Source: Aquiflexum gelatinilyticum (GTDB lineage Bacteria > Bacteroidota > Bacteroidia > Cytophagales > Cyclobacteriaceae). From it: DNA of 64,000 nucleotides. Each line of letters starts with the position of its first letter. The first letter of the stretch is position 1. The translations under genes were made by a program, and so were the position numbers. The DNA is taken from contig NZ_JANSUY010000021.1 in assembly GCF_024741135.1 (NCBI RefSeq), positions 60,334-124,333 on the forward strand, written 5' to 3'. Below, in pieces: positions 25,888 to 34,491 of this stretch. The notes below the pieces were generated by a model. The model saw only the letters and a list, made by a program, of their open reading frames with translations. It was not told the origin of the DNA and made no database searches.

Positions 25888-28104
25888 TTAGATATTGAAC
25901 CAATAATTCAGCTTCATGACCAAAGCCCGCTGTTTTGAAATAAAAGTAGAAGGGAAATAATTGTCCGTATACACAATAAACAAATCTGAGACAGGTGCAT
26001 AGCGCCATTGCAACCTAGTATTGATGTTGATATTGTCAATCTGATTGTTGTACTGAAAGAAGGTTGTCCAAAAAAGACTTTTGGTGAAAGTCAGGTCAAT
26101 CCTTGGCCCGATCAGGAACAGGTCAGCATCATTTTGTGGCTCCGGCAGCCTGATGTTATTATAACTGAAATTCATTGAAATATTGGCAATATAGCCCATC
26201 CTCCAACTCATCGTCCCTTGTATGGTTTTGATATCCCCCGTGAAATATTCCCCAAAATCACCTCTCAATGACACATATACCTTTTTTCGGGGATTACTGA
26301 TATACCGAAACCCAATCAGGGAATTGGAATAATCTGTCCCTGCTAGCAATGGCTCACCTCCGGTCCTCGTAGGATCAAAATCAGAAAACAAATACGTGTA
26401 CCTGTTTGATGCCGTCACAGTCAAGATGGAGAGAGATTGGAACCGAATCCTGTAAAACAAGGAGTGAAGTCCATCTGTCACTCCCAAATCTTCATTCCAC
26501 AATGTCTCCGTCTCTACCCCGGGACCATGCCGGTTGATGAGTGTGGATCTTGGGAAAAATTGATATTCAAAGGTTGCGAAGCCCCTTTTGTAATCGTTTC
26601 GAGGTGTAAAACCAACAGCAGGATTATAATTTTCTCCCACTTGGGAAAAAGCCACCGAGGCGGTGATGGCCGGAGTTGCATAATTCAATGCTGCATGGGC
26701 AGTGGCAGATTTATCCAGATCTTCTTTTTCAAATGTCTTGTGGTAAAAAAACTTGCCAGTCCATTTGTTATCCTTCGAGGCAAGGTTATAGTCCACCCCG
26801 AGCAGCCTGTTGGAAAGGCTGTCATTGAAGAGGGGAATATCCAATTCCTGATTCAAAGTTTCCCTGTTGACAAAGATCACCCCGATGTTTGATCGGGTAA
26901 AAACCTTCCTCTGTATGGCTGCCACCGAGAAGTTTTTGCCAGCGATGCCCCTTTCTTCATCATTGGCAGTCTGCATGTTCATCGCTCCGATCCGCCAGTT
27001 GTCGTCAAGCTTTCCACTCAGCCTGCCCCCAAATAGTATCTGGTTTTGTACATTTTGACCGGTAGTTTCATCCCTGTCTACGCCGATCCTTCGGGAAAAA
27101 AACGGGCGAAGATTGGTAGCACCAAAATCTGCAAACAAGTCTGCATTCTCTAGGAAAAACTGTCTTCGTTCCGGGAAAAAGATCTCAAATCGGTCTAGGT
27201 TGGTCACCTGTTCATCCACTTCTACCTGCGAAAAATCCGGATTTACTGTCAAGTCCATGTTCATCGCCGGTCCAATACCAATCTTGGCATCACCGCCAAA
27301 AGTAGGAGTCAACGGATTGGAAGTGCCTGTAAGGAAGTTTCTGTCAGTAGCCATCGCCGCATAAGGAATCAGGGAGAGGTTCGTACTTTCTTTTTTAAGG
27401 GGTTCAGAGAATATCAATTTCCTGCTAAAAGCCAGGTTGATCACGTTGAAGTTTCTCGGAATCGGTGACCATGTGCTTCTTTCATTGTACTTGCTGTCGA
27501 TCCTGTAAAAATTCACATTCCAATTGCTCGCACCGTCATTGTACCTAAGTGTGGAAAATGGAATAGCAGCCTCTATGATCCAATGGTCTTCGTAAATCTT
27601 GGCCTCCGAATACCACTTATTGTCCCAGGCGAGGTTAAGGTCAGAGGACTGCATGCCGCCATTGGCGATCAGAGACTCCCGCTGCACTCCGAAGGGATTG
27701 ATCCCAAACTGAAATCCACTGCTGTAATCATTGAAAGTGTCCAAGACAAAACTGACACCGTCATTTTGCTCCCCTCGGTAATCCCTTCTCAGGGAGGTAC
27801 TCACATATTCCTGTGGAGTGCGGGGACCAAGGTTATACATCACCGCAGCGATATAAAGAAATTTTTCATCAAAGGCGATTTTTACCCTTGTTTGGGCTTT
27901 GGCAAGAGAGGTATCTGACGGGAAAAACTGCTGAAAATCCTGCGCCCATCCTTCCTGTTGCCAGATCGGTTCATCCAAAACCCCATCCAGCTTGATTTCC
28001 ATCTTGATCTTGTCCGCAATGATGCCGGGAAGGTCCTGTCCGGTGGTTTGGGCAAAGGAAATTCCGGCATGGACAAAGAAAAGAAAGGTAAAAAGGCGTT
28101 TCAT
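25888..28104 (-). CDS. Outer-membrane DUF5916 beta-barrel with CBM9-like N-terminal domain
   Basis: 738 residues with signal peptide (MKRLFTFLFFVHAGISFAQ). Residues about 30-230 form a family-9 carbohydrate-binding-like domain (IKLDGVLDEPIWQQ...QTRVKIAFDEKFLYIAAVMYN, then RGEQNDGVSFVLDTFNDYSSGFQF). The rest is a DUF5916 barrel with the marker VEVDEQVTNLDRFEIFFPERRQFFLENADLF, followed by many aromatic-ending strands and a C-terminal NYWFNI. These proteins are outer-membrane barrels of unknown substrate in Bacteroidota. It lies 176 bases downstream of yjbQ on the same strand. Confidence 0.88.
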   Translation of the reverse strand: MKRLFTFLFFVHAGISFAQTTGQDLPGIIADKIKMEIKLDGVLDEPIWQQEGWAQDFQQFFPSDTSLAKAQTRVKIAFDEKFLYIAAVMYNLGPRTPQEYVSTSLRRDYRGEQNDGVSFVLDTFNDYSSGFQFGINPFGVQRESLIANGGMQSSDLNLAWDNKWYSEAKIYEDHWIIEAAIPFSTLRYNDGASNWNVNFYRIDSKYNERSTWSPIPRNFNVINLAFSRKLIFSEPLKKESTNLSLIPYAAMATDRNFLTGTSNPLTPTFGGDAKIGIGPAMNMDLTVNPDFSQVEVDEQVTNLDRFEIFFPERRQFFLENADLFADFGATNLRPFFSRRIGVDRDETTGQNVQNQILFGGRLSGKLDDNWRIGAMNMQTANDEERGIAGKNFSVAAIQRKVFTRSNIGVIFVNRETLNQELDIPLFNDSLSNRLLGVDYNLASKDNKWTGKFFYHKTFEKEDLDKSATAHAALNYATPAITASVAFSQVGENYNPAVGFTPRNDYKRGFATFEYQFFPRSTLINRHGPGVETETLWNEDLGVTDGLHSLFYRIRFQSLSILTVTASNRYTYLFSDFDPTRTGGEPLLAGTDYSNSLIGFRYISNPRKKVYVSLRGDFGEYFTGDIKTIQGTMSWRMGYIANISMNFSYNNIRLPEPQNDADLFLIGPRIDLTFTKSLFWTTFFQYNNQIDNININTRLQWRYAPVSDLFIVYTDNYFPSTFISKQRALVMKLNYWFNI

Positions 28105-28280
28105 TCCCGAGACTTTGAATCCGAAAATAGCCCATGGAATGTTGGGGGCTCCCCTGATTTATACCAAAGGCAAAAAAAAAGCATTTGAGGTATTATATAA
28201 CATTTTGAAGGACTCCTTCAATCAGACTCTCAAATTTCATCTTCTGCAACAAAATGATACTGTCTGCACAGCTTCTCCTT

Positions 28281-28700
28281 TTACTCACCCATAGCAGTAA
28301 GGACAATGTTTCTTGAACCCCCATGATTTCTGAATTCACACAGGTAAATCCCCTGCCAAGTTCCAAGATTGAGTTTTCCACCCGTGATTGGAATCTGTAG
28401 GCTGTTGCCAAAAAAACTGCTTTTGATGTGGGCAGGCATGTCATCGTCACCTTCATCATTGTGGATAAACTTCGGATACCCTTCAGGAATCAGGTCGTTG
28501 ACAAAGGTCTCGAAGTCTTTTCTCACCGTCGGATCCGCATTTTCATTGATCGTCAGACCTGCCGAGGTATGTTGGATAAATATATGAAGGATACCCATCT
28601 TGATCTGTCGTATTTCTGGAAAATGCATTTCTATAATAGAAGTGATGAGGTGAAATCCCCTAGGAAAGGGTTTGAGGCTTATGGTTTTTTGGATGGTCAT
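28281..28700 (-). CDS. yjbQ: YjbQ family (UPF0047) protein
   Basis: 139 residues, full length for the family. Conserved motifs: FIQHTSAGLTINENAD, then IHNDEGDDDMPAHIKSS, GNSLQIPITGGKLNLGTWQGIYLCEFR and the terminal SRNIVLTAMG. YjbQ proteins are trimeric enzymes with a secondary thiamine-phosphate synthase activity in vitro; the physiological role is uncertain. Cytosolic. A perfect DnaA box at 28460-28468 lies across Ile-His-Asn codons. It is downstream of the RAYT gene on the same strand. Confidence 0.92.
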   Translation of the reverse strand: MTIQKTISLKPFPRGFHLITSIIEMHFPEIRQIKMGILHIFIQHTSAGLTINENADPTVRKDFETFVNDLIPEGYPKFIHNDEGDDDMPAHIKSSFFGNSLQIPITGGKLNLGTWQGIYLCEFRNHGGSRNIVLTAMGE

Positions 28701-28741
28701 GAGTATAATTAGGCTAAGGCTTTTTTCTATGCTTCATAAAA

Positions 28742-29488
28742 TTAAAAAAATCCATCTTCTTTCCATTTTGAAGGATTGTTTTCAATGTATTGGGCAATTC
28801 TTTGATAAGCTCCCTCATCCCTGATGATATGGTCATGGTATTTGGATTGCCATCCAAATTCAAATCCCAATCTGTTGGCATGTTTTGTTACAGCAGATTT
28901 ATAAGATCTCAATATTGATGGGAGAGAATCTTTCTTTGGGGAAATAGCAGCCATATGTTGGGAGAATTCTGTAATTATGGGAGATTCCTTTCCTTTAAGG
29001 AATCCCCTTGTGGAAGAGAAATCCAATGTGGAGTCGTTGCATGCAACGACTGTACTGGAATCCCCTTCCTTATCTAGATTTCTGGAATCCCCATCTTTAT
29101 CCTGATTTCTAAAATCCCCATCTTCCTGATATCTGGAATAATTTTTCCCATTTTCTTCCTTTCTCTGATCCTCCTTTCCAAAATCATTTTTTTCTTCTTC
29201 CCTTTTTTCATCCGGCTTATTGATGATCAATATTCCATGGATATGATTGGGCATCACTACAAAGGCATCCAATTCTACATATTTGTGGTGATTTTTGATT
29301 TCATACCAAAATACATCGGCAAGCACTCCGGCCCCGGAAAGAATCATTTTCCCATTGCTCACCTTTCCAAAATAATGCCGCCTGTTTAAAGTGCAGATCG
29401 TGACAAAATAGGCTGCATTCCAGGTATAATCCCACCACTTTGCCCGGAAAGATTCAGTTCGGTATTTGTTTTTATATTTTTCAGCCAT
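28742..29488 (-). CDS. REP-associated tyrosine transposase (RAYT, Y1/IS200-like)
   Basis: 248 residues from the ATG at 29488 (MAEKYKNKYRTESF); a further upstream ATG at 29599 would add a hydrophobic stretch atypical for the family. HUH-type motif MPNHIHGIL and the late catalytic tyrosine region DEGAYQRIAQYIENNPSKW are both present, as are the start WNAAYFVTICTLNRRHYFG and the SVTKHANR-type helix. Between the HUH and the tyrosine helix there is a long low-complexity insert (about 60 residues: EEEKNDF... GDFRNQDKDGDSRNLDKEGDS) built from imperfect 30-base repeats and containing a perfect 20-bp palindrome (29032-29051). The enzyme nicks single-stranded REP hairpins. REP-like elements are seen at 53910-54030. 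Confidence 0.88.
   Translation of the reverse strand: MAEKYKNKYRTESFRAKWWDYTWNAAYFVTICTLNRRHYFGKVSNGKMILSGAGVLADVFWYEIKNHHKYVELDAFVVMPNHIHGILIINKPDEKREEEKNDFGKEDQRKEENGKNYSRYQEDGDFRNQDKDGDSRNLDKEGDSSTVVACNDSTLDFSSTRGFLKGKESPIITEFSQHMAAISPKKDSLPSILRSYKSAVTKHANRLGFEFGWQSKYHDHIIRDEGAYQRIAQYIENNPSKWKEDGFF
29032..29051. repeat. Perfect 20-bp palindrome inside the RAYT gene
   Basis: AGTCGTTGCATGCAACGACT equals its own reverse complement. It lies in frame in the low-complexity insert of the RAYT gene (read as VVACND on the minus strand), flanked by AATCCCC direct repeats. It may be a REP-type hairpin that inserted into its own mobiliser. Confidence 0.7.
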
Positions 29489-29757
29489 AAAAAAGACAAG
29501 GAATAGTATACAATGCTCCAATTTACCCCATCCCCATTCCTTCCCCAAATCAACAGCCGATCTTAAACGTTTAAGTTGAAAGGCAAAACTCCAATCCAAT
29601 TTTAATCAAGGTTTATATTACTTTTGGTAAAAATGGCCATCAAAAAGGACATGTGGATAACTACCGGCTTTTTATTTTTGGATTGAAAATAGTGTTTTCC
29701 AAGATTTGTATTTGACTGATTTTTCGCCCAACTTTTGTTCATAAATCTATTTGCCCG

Positions 29758-30510
29758 ATGGCTTACAAAAAATCCTTTCTGATTGCATCGATAGTATTGT
29801 TTCTTCCATTTGTCTCCCACTCCCAAGTCCTACAGTATTTCAACAGACATTTTATAGCCATAAAGGATACTGCTGTATACAAGCCTGTCTATTACCTGCA
29901 GCTAAGCGAAGGAGAACCGGATCCAACTTCCAAGTATTTCAGAATGGACAATTCCCTTGCTTTGGAACAAACCAATGAAAAAGATGCATCAGGAAAACTC
30001 ATTCGAAGGAATACCGCCCGTTTTGCGGAGGACGGGTACCTCAGTAGCAAAACCTTCAGGGATTATGTCAGAGACAGTATCGTGGAATTCACCTTTTTTG
30101 CAAACGGCAATCTCAAATCCTCCAAAACCACAGTAAAAAACGAAGTCCTTGAAAATCTTTCTTTTGATGAAAAAGGAACTCCAAGAACTGCCCCGACCTA
30201 CGAAAATGCACTCCCGGTGGGTGGGATGGGAGCATGGAGAAATTTCCTCATCCAAAACCTCAAGTATCCAGAGCCTCTAATCGACGCTGGGATAGAAGGC
30301 AAAGCAGATATTTTCTTTGAATTAAATGAAATTGGTGAAATCACTTTCTATGAGGTCATGAATGCGGAATATGTACATCCCGATTTGGCCAAGGAAGCAA
30401 TGAGGGTATTTGCCCTTTTTGCCAAAAAACCTTGGAACCCCACTAAAGTGGATGGTATTGCCGTCAAATCAACCATGATTTTGCCGGTTACTTTTAAACT
30501 GGAAAATTAA
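29758..30510 (+). CDS. Secreted protein with TonB C-terminal domain
   Basis: 250 residues with a signal peptide (KKSFLIASIVLFLPFVSHSQ). The middle has MORN-like or antitoxin-type beta repeats (EFTFFANGNLKSSKTTV). From about residue 165 a TonB_C fold is visible: NLKYPEPLIDAGIEGKADIFFELNEIGEITFYEVMN...HPDLAKEAMRVFALFAKKPWNPTKVDGIAVKSTMILPVTFKL. No proline-rich spacer or ExbB/ExbD genes are close, and the leader appears cleavable, so it is unlikely to be the classic energy transducer. It could pair with an outer-membrane receptor. A perfect DnaA box lies 98 bases before the start (29652). Confidence 0.8.
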   Translation: MAYKKSFLIASIVLFLPFVSHSQVLQYFNRHFIAIKDTAVYKPVYYLQLSEGEPDPTSKYFRMDNSLALEQTNEKDASGKLIRRNTARFAEDGYLSSKTFRDYVRDSIVEFTFFANGNLKSSKTTVKNEVLENLSFDEKGTPRTAPTYENALPVGGMGAWRNFLIQNLKYPEPLIDAGIEGKADIFFELNEIGEITFYEVMNAEYVHPDLAKEAMRVFALFAKKPWNPTKVDGIAVKSTMILPVTFKLEN

Positions 30511-30694
30511 TTTTTCTTTGAAGTAATGGAGCTCATCTATCATTTCAATACCTGCATATTGCCCAAATCAAGCAATTATGTAATTCTTATTTTTTTTCTG
30601 TAAGCCATAGACTTTTGTTTTGAGTCACCTTTGCGCCACGGATAAGATTCCTTATTGTGGGAATTACCCGCCCAAAAAAACAAAACAAAAACTT

Positions 30695-31267
30695 ATGAAA
30701 TTTTACCTCATTGGATTCATGATGGCTTTCATCCTGACAAGCAGCGCATCAGCCCAAAATATCAACATTGGTGTCAAAGGTGGCCTGAATGTGTACAACA
30801 TCACTGATGGAAGCCAATACAATCCCAAAGCAGGACTCAACTTGGGTCTCCTTGGTCATATTCACTTGACTGACCAATTTGCACTGCAACCCGAATTATA
30901 CTACTCCGGCCAAGGCGCAAAAATTGATAACCTCAATACCAACCTCAATCTTGATTATATTAATGTACCTGTATTGCTTCAATACATGTTTGACAACGGA
31001 TTCAGGGTTCAGGCAGGACCGCAACTTGGATTTTTGGTGGCGGCCAAAACAAAATCTGGAGACACCTCCATCAATGTCAATGACCAATTTGAAAGCATCG
31101 ATGTGGGCTTAGGAATCGGCGCAAGCTATATCAATCCTGCAACCGGATTTGGAGTGGATGCAAGATACAACCACGGGCTGAGCAATATCAGGGCTTCTAG
31201 CAACTCCGAATCAAGAAACAGAGGATTCCAGTTGGGTGTCTTCTACCTCTTCAAACACAAAAATTAA
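30695..31267 (+). CDS. Outer-membrane beta-barrel (porin-family, OMP_b-brl) protein
   Basis: 190 residues from ATG 30695, selected for its signal peptide (FMMAFILTSSASAQ); the longer open frame upstream from 30620 is not leader-like. The mature protein is an eight-strand barrel of the Bacteroidota PorT/OMP_b-brl type: NIGVKGGLNVYN, GLLGHIHLTDQFALQPELYYSGQGA, INVPVLLQYMF, FRVQAGPQLGFLV, GLGIGASY, ARYNHGLSNI and a final aromatic strand FQLGVFYLFKHK. Monocistronic: it is followed by a strong terminator at 31286. Confidence 0.87.
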   Translation: MKFYLIGFMMAFILTSSASAQNINIGVKGGLNVYNITDGSQYNPKAGLNLGLLGHIHLTDQFALQPELYYSGQGAKIDNLNTNLNLDYINVPVLLQYMFDNGFRVQAGPQLGFLVAAKTKSGDTSINVNDQFESIDVGLGIGASYINPATGFGVDARYNHGLSNIRASSNSESRNRGFQLGVFYLFKHKN

Positions 31268-31285
31268 TCTATTTTGCAAGAATAT

Positions 31286-31313
31286 AGGGACAGCATTAGC
31301 TGTCCCTTTTTTT
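31286..31313 (+). terminator. Rho-independent terminator after the porin gene
   Basis: AGGGACAGC-ATTA-GCTGTCCCT with a 7-base T-tract, 19 bases past the stop. The remaining gap to 31540 has no gene; 31495-31540 is a CTCGCCTCTCGCTTCTCG-type pyrimidine run beyond the 3' end of the GIN lipoprotein. Confidence 0.9.
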
Positions 31314-31540
31314 GTGTTTAAATTTTCGAACTGAATAGCACTCCGATTGGAATTAACTATAAGAGCTCGAAAAGTAAAAAGAAACTTTCCCTTTAAAACA
31401 GTCAAAAACCCTCCCAATCCCTCACCATCCCATCAGGGATTTCTCAGGCTAAAGGGATTCTGTATTTTCAACTAAATTTCTGACTACTGAAAACTGACCA
31501 CTTCCTACTTTCTCGCCTCTCGCTTCTCGTCTCTCGCTTC

Positions 31541-32248
31541 TTAATTCCTATTCACCTTCCCGATCCCTGAAACCTTCTCGCTGATGATGGTTGGATTGCC
31601 GGTGTAGTTGACCACCCCGATGCCATCAACTTTCAGGGTCAACTCACCTTCGCAATGAACGGAAACAGCTCCTATCCCTGAACTCGTAAGATCCACATTT
31701 TGCACCGAAAAATCAGAGGCATCAATATTCCCGATGCCTTCGTTGACAAGCGTCATTTCATTTGCCCTTCCTTTCAGCGTCATGTTGCCGACGAAGTTCA
31801 GCCTTGCATTAAGACTTTGTGCATCGAGATCCAAGGATAAATTTCCGACTCCGTTTCCTGCAATCAGCATCTCACCCACATCCAAAGTTCCTGAATTCTT
31901 GATATTGCCCACTCCTTCAAACCTGATTTCACTCAAGTCAGTAATATCGAGGTCTATCTGAAGCTCCTCTTTCATAAAAAATGCACCCGACTCTTCTTCA
32001 TCCAAAGTCAATTCCAAAAGGTCTCCCGTCTGCACCACCTGAAGTTTATTGACAAGATCCTCATTTCCTGAGATCACCATGGTTTCCTTACCCCCCTGAG
32101 TTATGTTGACACTGAAAATTCCCTTAAGCTTTAACTTGCTGACGCCTTCTATGGCTTTTTCCTCAGTGTAACTGTTGTTATTGCTGTTGCAGGAAAACAG
32201 AAACATCCCTGTCAGAAAATAAATGATCAAAATTCCTTTGGCTTTCAT
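31541..32248 (-). CDS. GIN-domain (DUF2807) lipoprotein
   Basis: 235 residues with lipobox FLFSC-N. The body is a right-handed parallel beta-helix-like head-GIN domain: GVSKLKLKGIFSVNITQG, LEIRFEGVGNIKNSG, AGNGVGNLSLDLDAQSLNARLNFVGNMTLKG, NEGIGNIDASDF, and the repeated S/D-GIG..V pattern to the end (VSGIGKVN). Such proteins are surface or periplasmic adhesin-like lipoproteins of Bacteroidota with unknown ligand. A single gene, divergent from the copper-binding protein gene across 218 bases. Confidence 0.88.
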   Translation of the reverse strand: MKAKGILIIYFLTGMFLFSCNSNNNSYTEEKAIEGVSKLKLKGIFSVNITQGGKETMVISGNEDLVNKLQVVQTGDLLELTLDEEESGAFFMKEELQIDLDITDLSEIRFEGVGNIKNSGTLDVGEMLIAGNGVGNLSLDLDAQSLNARLNFVGNMTLKGRANEMTLVNEGIGNIDASDFSVQNVDLTSSGIGAVSVHCEGELTLKVDGIGVVNYTGNPTIISEKVSGIGKVNRN

Positions 32249-32415
32249 ATTGCTGTGGTTTAAAATTTAAAACAATGTCATGAAAATAAGGAATATCTCT
32301 GAAAATCATTGAAGTTAATGGATTGAAATAGAAGAGAATCAAATCTTATCATGGAATTCAGACAAAATCCCTGCTTTCGAGATTGGAGATTACAAGGCAG
32401 TCAATGGAATGGTAT

Positions 32416-32445
32416 TTGCACTGTTTAACACAGTTAATGGATTTG
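32416..32445 (+). promoter_or_regulatory. Putative promoter with internal dyad for the Cys-rich protein
   Basis: TTG (32416-32418), 19 bases, then TGGATTTG (32438-32445) fits the Bacteroidota -33/-7 pattern with one deviation. A dyad ACTGT-TTAAC-ACAGT (32420-32434) lies between the elements, the position where a metal-responsive repressor could bind. The binding role is inference. Confidence 0.4.
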
Positions 32446-32466
32446 TAACCTTAAACGAAAGTAACC

Positions 32467-32790
32467 ATGAAAACCAATGAATTGATTACCAAACTTCAAG
32501 AATGTGCCAATGCTTGTTTTCATTGCGCAGATGCATGCCTGCATGAGGAGGATGTCAGTCATATGGCAGCCTGCATCCAGACGGATCAGGTCTGCGGGTC
32601 AATATGCCTGACTACCAGTAAAATTCTTGCCAGTAATTTCAACGATGTAAATGACTTGATTAAATATTGTGCTAAAATCTGTGGAATATGTGCTGAAGAA
32701 TGTGCCAAACATGATCATGCCCATTGTCAGGCTTGTGCCAAAGCATGTGAAAGCTGCAAAGAAGCCTGCCTGTCTTATCTGAATAATTAA
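32467..32790 (+). CDS. Four-helix-bundle cysteine-rich copper-binding protein
   Basis: 107 residues, no leader, so probably cytosolic. About 17 cysteines are placed in CxxC and CxxxC pairs along four amphipathic helices (ECANACFHCADACLHEE, QVCGSICLTTSKIL, YCAKICGICAEECAKHDH, CQACAKACESCKEACLSYL). This is the pattern of the DUF326/Csp copper-storage family, which binds Cu(I) inside the bundle. No copper ATPase or regulator is adjacent. It has its own putative promoter and a strong terminator. Confidence 0.9.
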   Translation: MKTNELITKLQECANACFHCADACLHEEDVSHMAACIQTDQVCGSICLTTSKILASNFNDVNDLIKYCAKICGICAEECAKHDHAHCQACAKACESCKEACLSYLNN

Positions 32791-32802
32791 ACCTAAAATT
32801 GG

Positions 32803-32834
32803 AGCCTGATCCTGAAAAGATCAGGCTTTTTTTT
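32803..32834 (+). terminator. Rho-independent terminator after the copper-binding gene
   Basis: AGCCTGATC-CTGAAAA-GATCAGGCT followed by a T8 run, 12 bases past the stop. Confidence 0.9.
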
Positions 32835-32925
32835 GTCCTTGATCCATTCAAAATTCTTAAAAACCGAAAATTCTAAAAGTGAAAAACTTATCCTTTTTCT
32901 TAAATTTAAAAAAAAGTATCCCCTA

Positions 32926-34269
32926 ATGTCCGATAAAGCACTCAACAGAAGAGATTTCCTTTCCCAAACCATGGCCCTCACAGGTGCCGGGATTCTTGCA
33001 CCCTCATTTTCATTTGGAAGTACTCCCGTCAGCACAAAACAAAAAGGCGAAAATTCAAGAAAAGTTTTCAAAAACGTCAGGATGGAAACAGGCTTTGTCC
33101 GCGACGAGATTGAAGTCATTGCGACCAAAACAGCACTTTTTTCCATGGTTGTCGAAAATGGAAAAATCACCGAAATCCTACCCAACAGTTCAGACCACTC
33201 AGCCATCGATGCCAAAGGTTTGCTGATGCTGCCTGCCATGAAGGACATGCACATCCACTTGGATAAAACCTACTACGGCGGACCTTGGAAAGCCCGAGAA
33301 AGCAAGTTCAGAACGGTCAAGGAACTCATTGAACATGAAAAAGTGGTCATTCCAACACTCTTGCCACATTCTACAGAAAGGGCCGAAAAGCTGATCCAAC
33401 TCCTCCAATCCAAAGGGACAGACTATGCCCGTAGCCATGTCAACATTGAACCCACATCCAAACTTGATTCCCTGAAAAACCTTCAAATAGCCCTTGAAAA
33501 CAAAAAAGATTCATTCGGCGCCGAGCTTGTTGCTTTTCCCCAACATGGCATTTACTATTCAGGTTCTCAGGACTTGATGCGGGAAGCTGCCCAGATGGAC
33601 ATTGACTATATAGGTGGTGTGGATCCATTTTCCCTGGACGGTCAGATCGAAAAAACCATGGATTTTACTGTGCAATTGGCTTTGGACTACAAAAAAGGCT
33701 TGGACATCCACTTACACGAATCAGGAGAGTCAGGTCTCAAAACCGTTCAGTACCTGATCGCCAAAGTAAACGAAAACCCTGTCCTTAAAGGCAAAACCTA
33801 CCTGAGTCATTGCTTTGTGATGGGAAAATTGGATGACACAACACTGAAAGCGACCTGTGAAGCTTTGGCCCAAGCGGATATCGGAATCACCACCACGGTG
33901 CCTATTGGTTACAATGTGATGCCCATTCCTGCTATGTTGGGCCATGGCATCCGGGTCATGTCAGGAACAGACTGTGTGACCGACCATTGGCAACCCTTTG
34001 GCACAGGAAGTATGCTGGACAAAGCCAAAAACATGGCCGAACTCTATCGCTACAACCACGAGTATGGATTGTCCAGAAGTCTCGGTATAGGTACCAAAGG
34101 CCTGACGCCATTGGACAATCAGGGCAATCAGGTTTGGCCCAAAGTCGGTGATGAAGCAAGTTTCAACCTGGTAGATGCCTCTTGTTCCGCTGAAACGGTG
34201 GCTAGACTGTCACCCATCATGCAACTGTATCATCATGGAAAACTGGTTTTTGAAAACAGCGTACAGTAA
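32926..34269 (+). CDS. Tat-exported amidohydrolase (cytosine-deaminase-like)
   Basis: 447 residues from ATG 32926, chosen because it exposes a twin-arginine signal (NRRDFLSQTMALTGAGILAPSF); an upstream in-frame start adds 31 unlikely residues. It is a metal-dependent amidohydrolase of the CodA branch: DMHIHLDKTYYGG (His-x-His), the mid LDIHLHESGESG, YLSHCFVMG, and the terminal metal aspartate in MSGTDCVTDHWQPFGTGSML. Members deaminate cytosine, creatinine-like or other heterocycles; the substrate here is open. Folded export through Tat suggests a cofactor-loaded periplasmic enzyme. Monocistronic. Confidence 0.85.
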   Translation: MSDKALNRRDFLSQTMALTGAGILAPSFSFGSTPVSTKQKGENSRKVFKNVRMETGFVRDEIEVIATKTALFSMVVENGKITEILPNSSDHSAIDAKGLLMLPAMKDMHIHLDKTYYGGPWKARESKFRTVKELIEHEKVVIPTLLPHSTERAEKLIQLLQSKGTDYARSHVNIEPTSKLDSLKNLQIALENKKDSFGAELVAFPQHGIYYSGSQDLMREAAQMDIDYIGGVDPFSLDGQIEKTMDFTVQLALDYKKGLDIHLHESGESGLKTVQYLIAKVNENPVLKGKTYLSHCFVMGKLDDTTLKATCEALAQADIGITTTVPIGYNVMPIPAMLGHGIRVMSGTDCVTDHWQPFGTGSMLDKAKNMAELYRYNHEYGLSRSLGIGTKGLTPLDNQGNQVWPKVGDEASFNLVDASCSAETVARLSPIMQLYHHGKLVFENSVQ

Positions 34270-34393
34270 AATCTATTAGGCAAAAAAAAATGGTATTCAA
34301 TTATGTGTATCCACTTTCTTTCACGTAGCCAAACAAAAATTGGTTATAGGATCGATTATCGGCTCAGTGGACTGTGGTCTGTCGTTCGTGGAC

Positions 34394-34450
34394 GAGTATC
34401 CGCATTCGAGATAGTCTCTTATAGCCCAAGGTGCAACATTGCGGATACTC
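34394..34450. repeat. Inverted repeat with 11-bp arms
   Basis: GAGTATCCGCA (34394-34404) and TGCGGATACTC (34440-34450) are perfect inverted arms separated by 35 bases in the gap before the sulfatase gene. There is no T-tract, so it is not an obvious terminator; it could be a remnant of a small mobile element or an operator. Confidence 0.45.
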
Positions 34451-34491
34451 ATATTTTTAATTAAGTAGCAAGACATAAAAGATATACCCCC

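Noticed and set aside
28369..28712. Plus-strand frames across yjbQ
   Set aside because: The minus-strand YjbQ motifs are complete, so the plus-strand frames are shadows.
34394..34450. Terminator of the amidohydrolase gene
   Set aside because: The loop is 35 bases and no T-tract follows.
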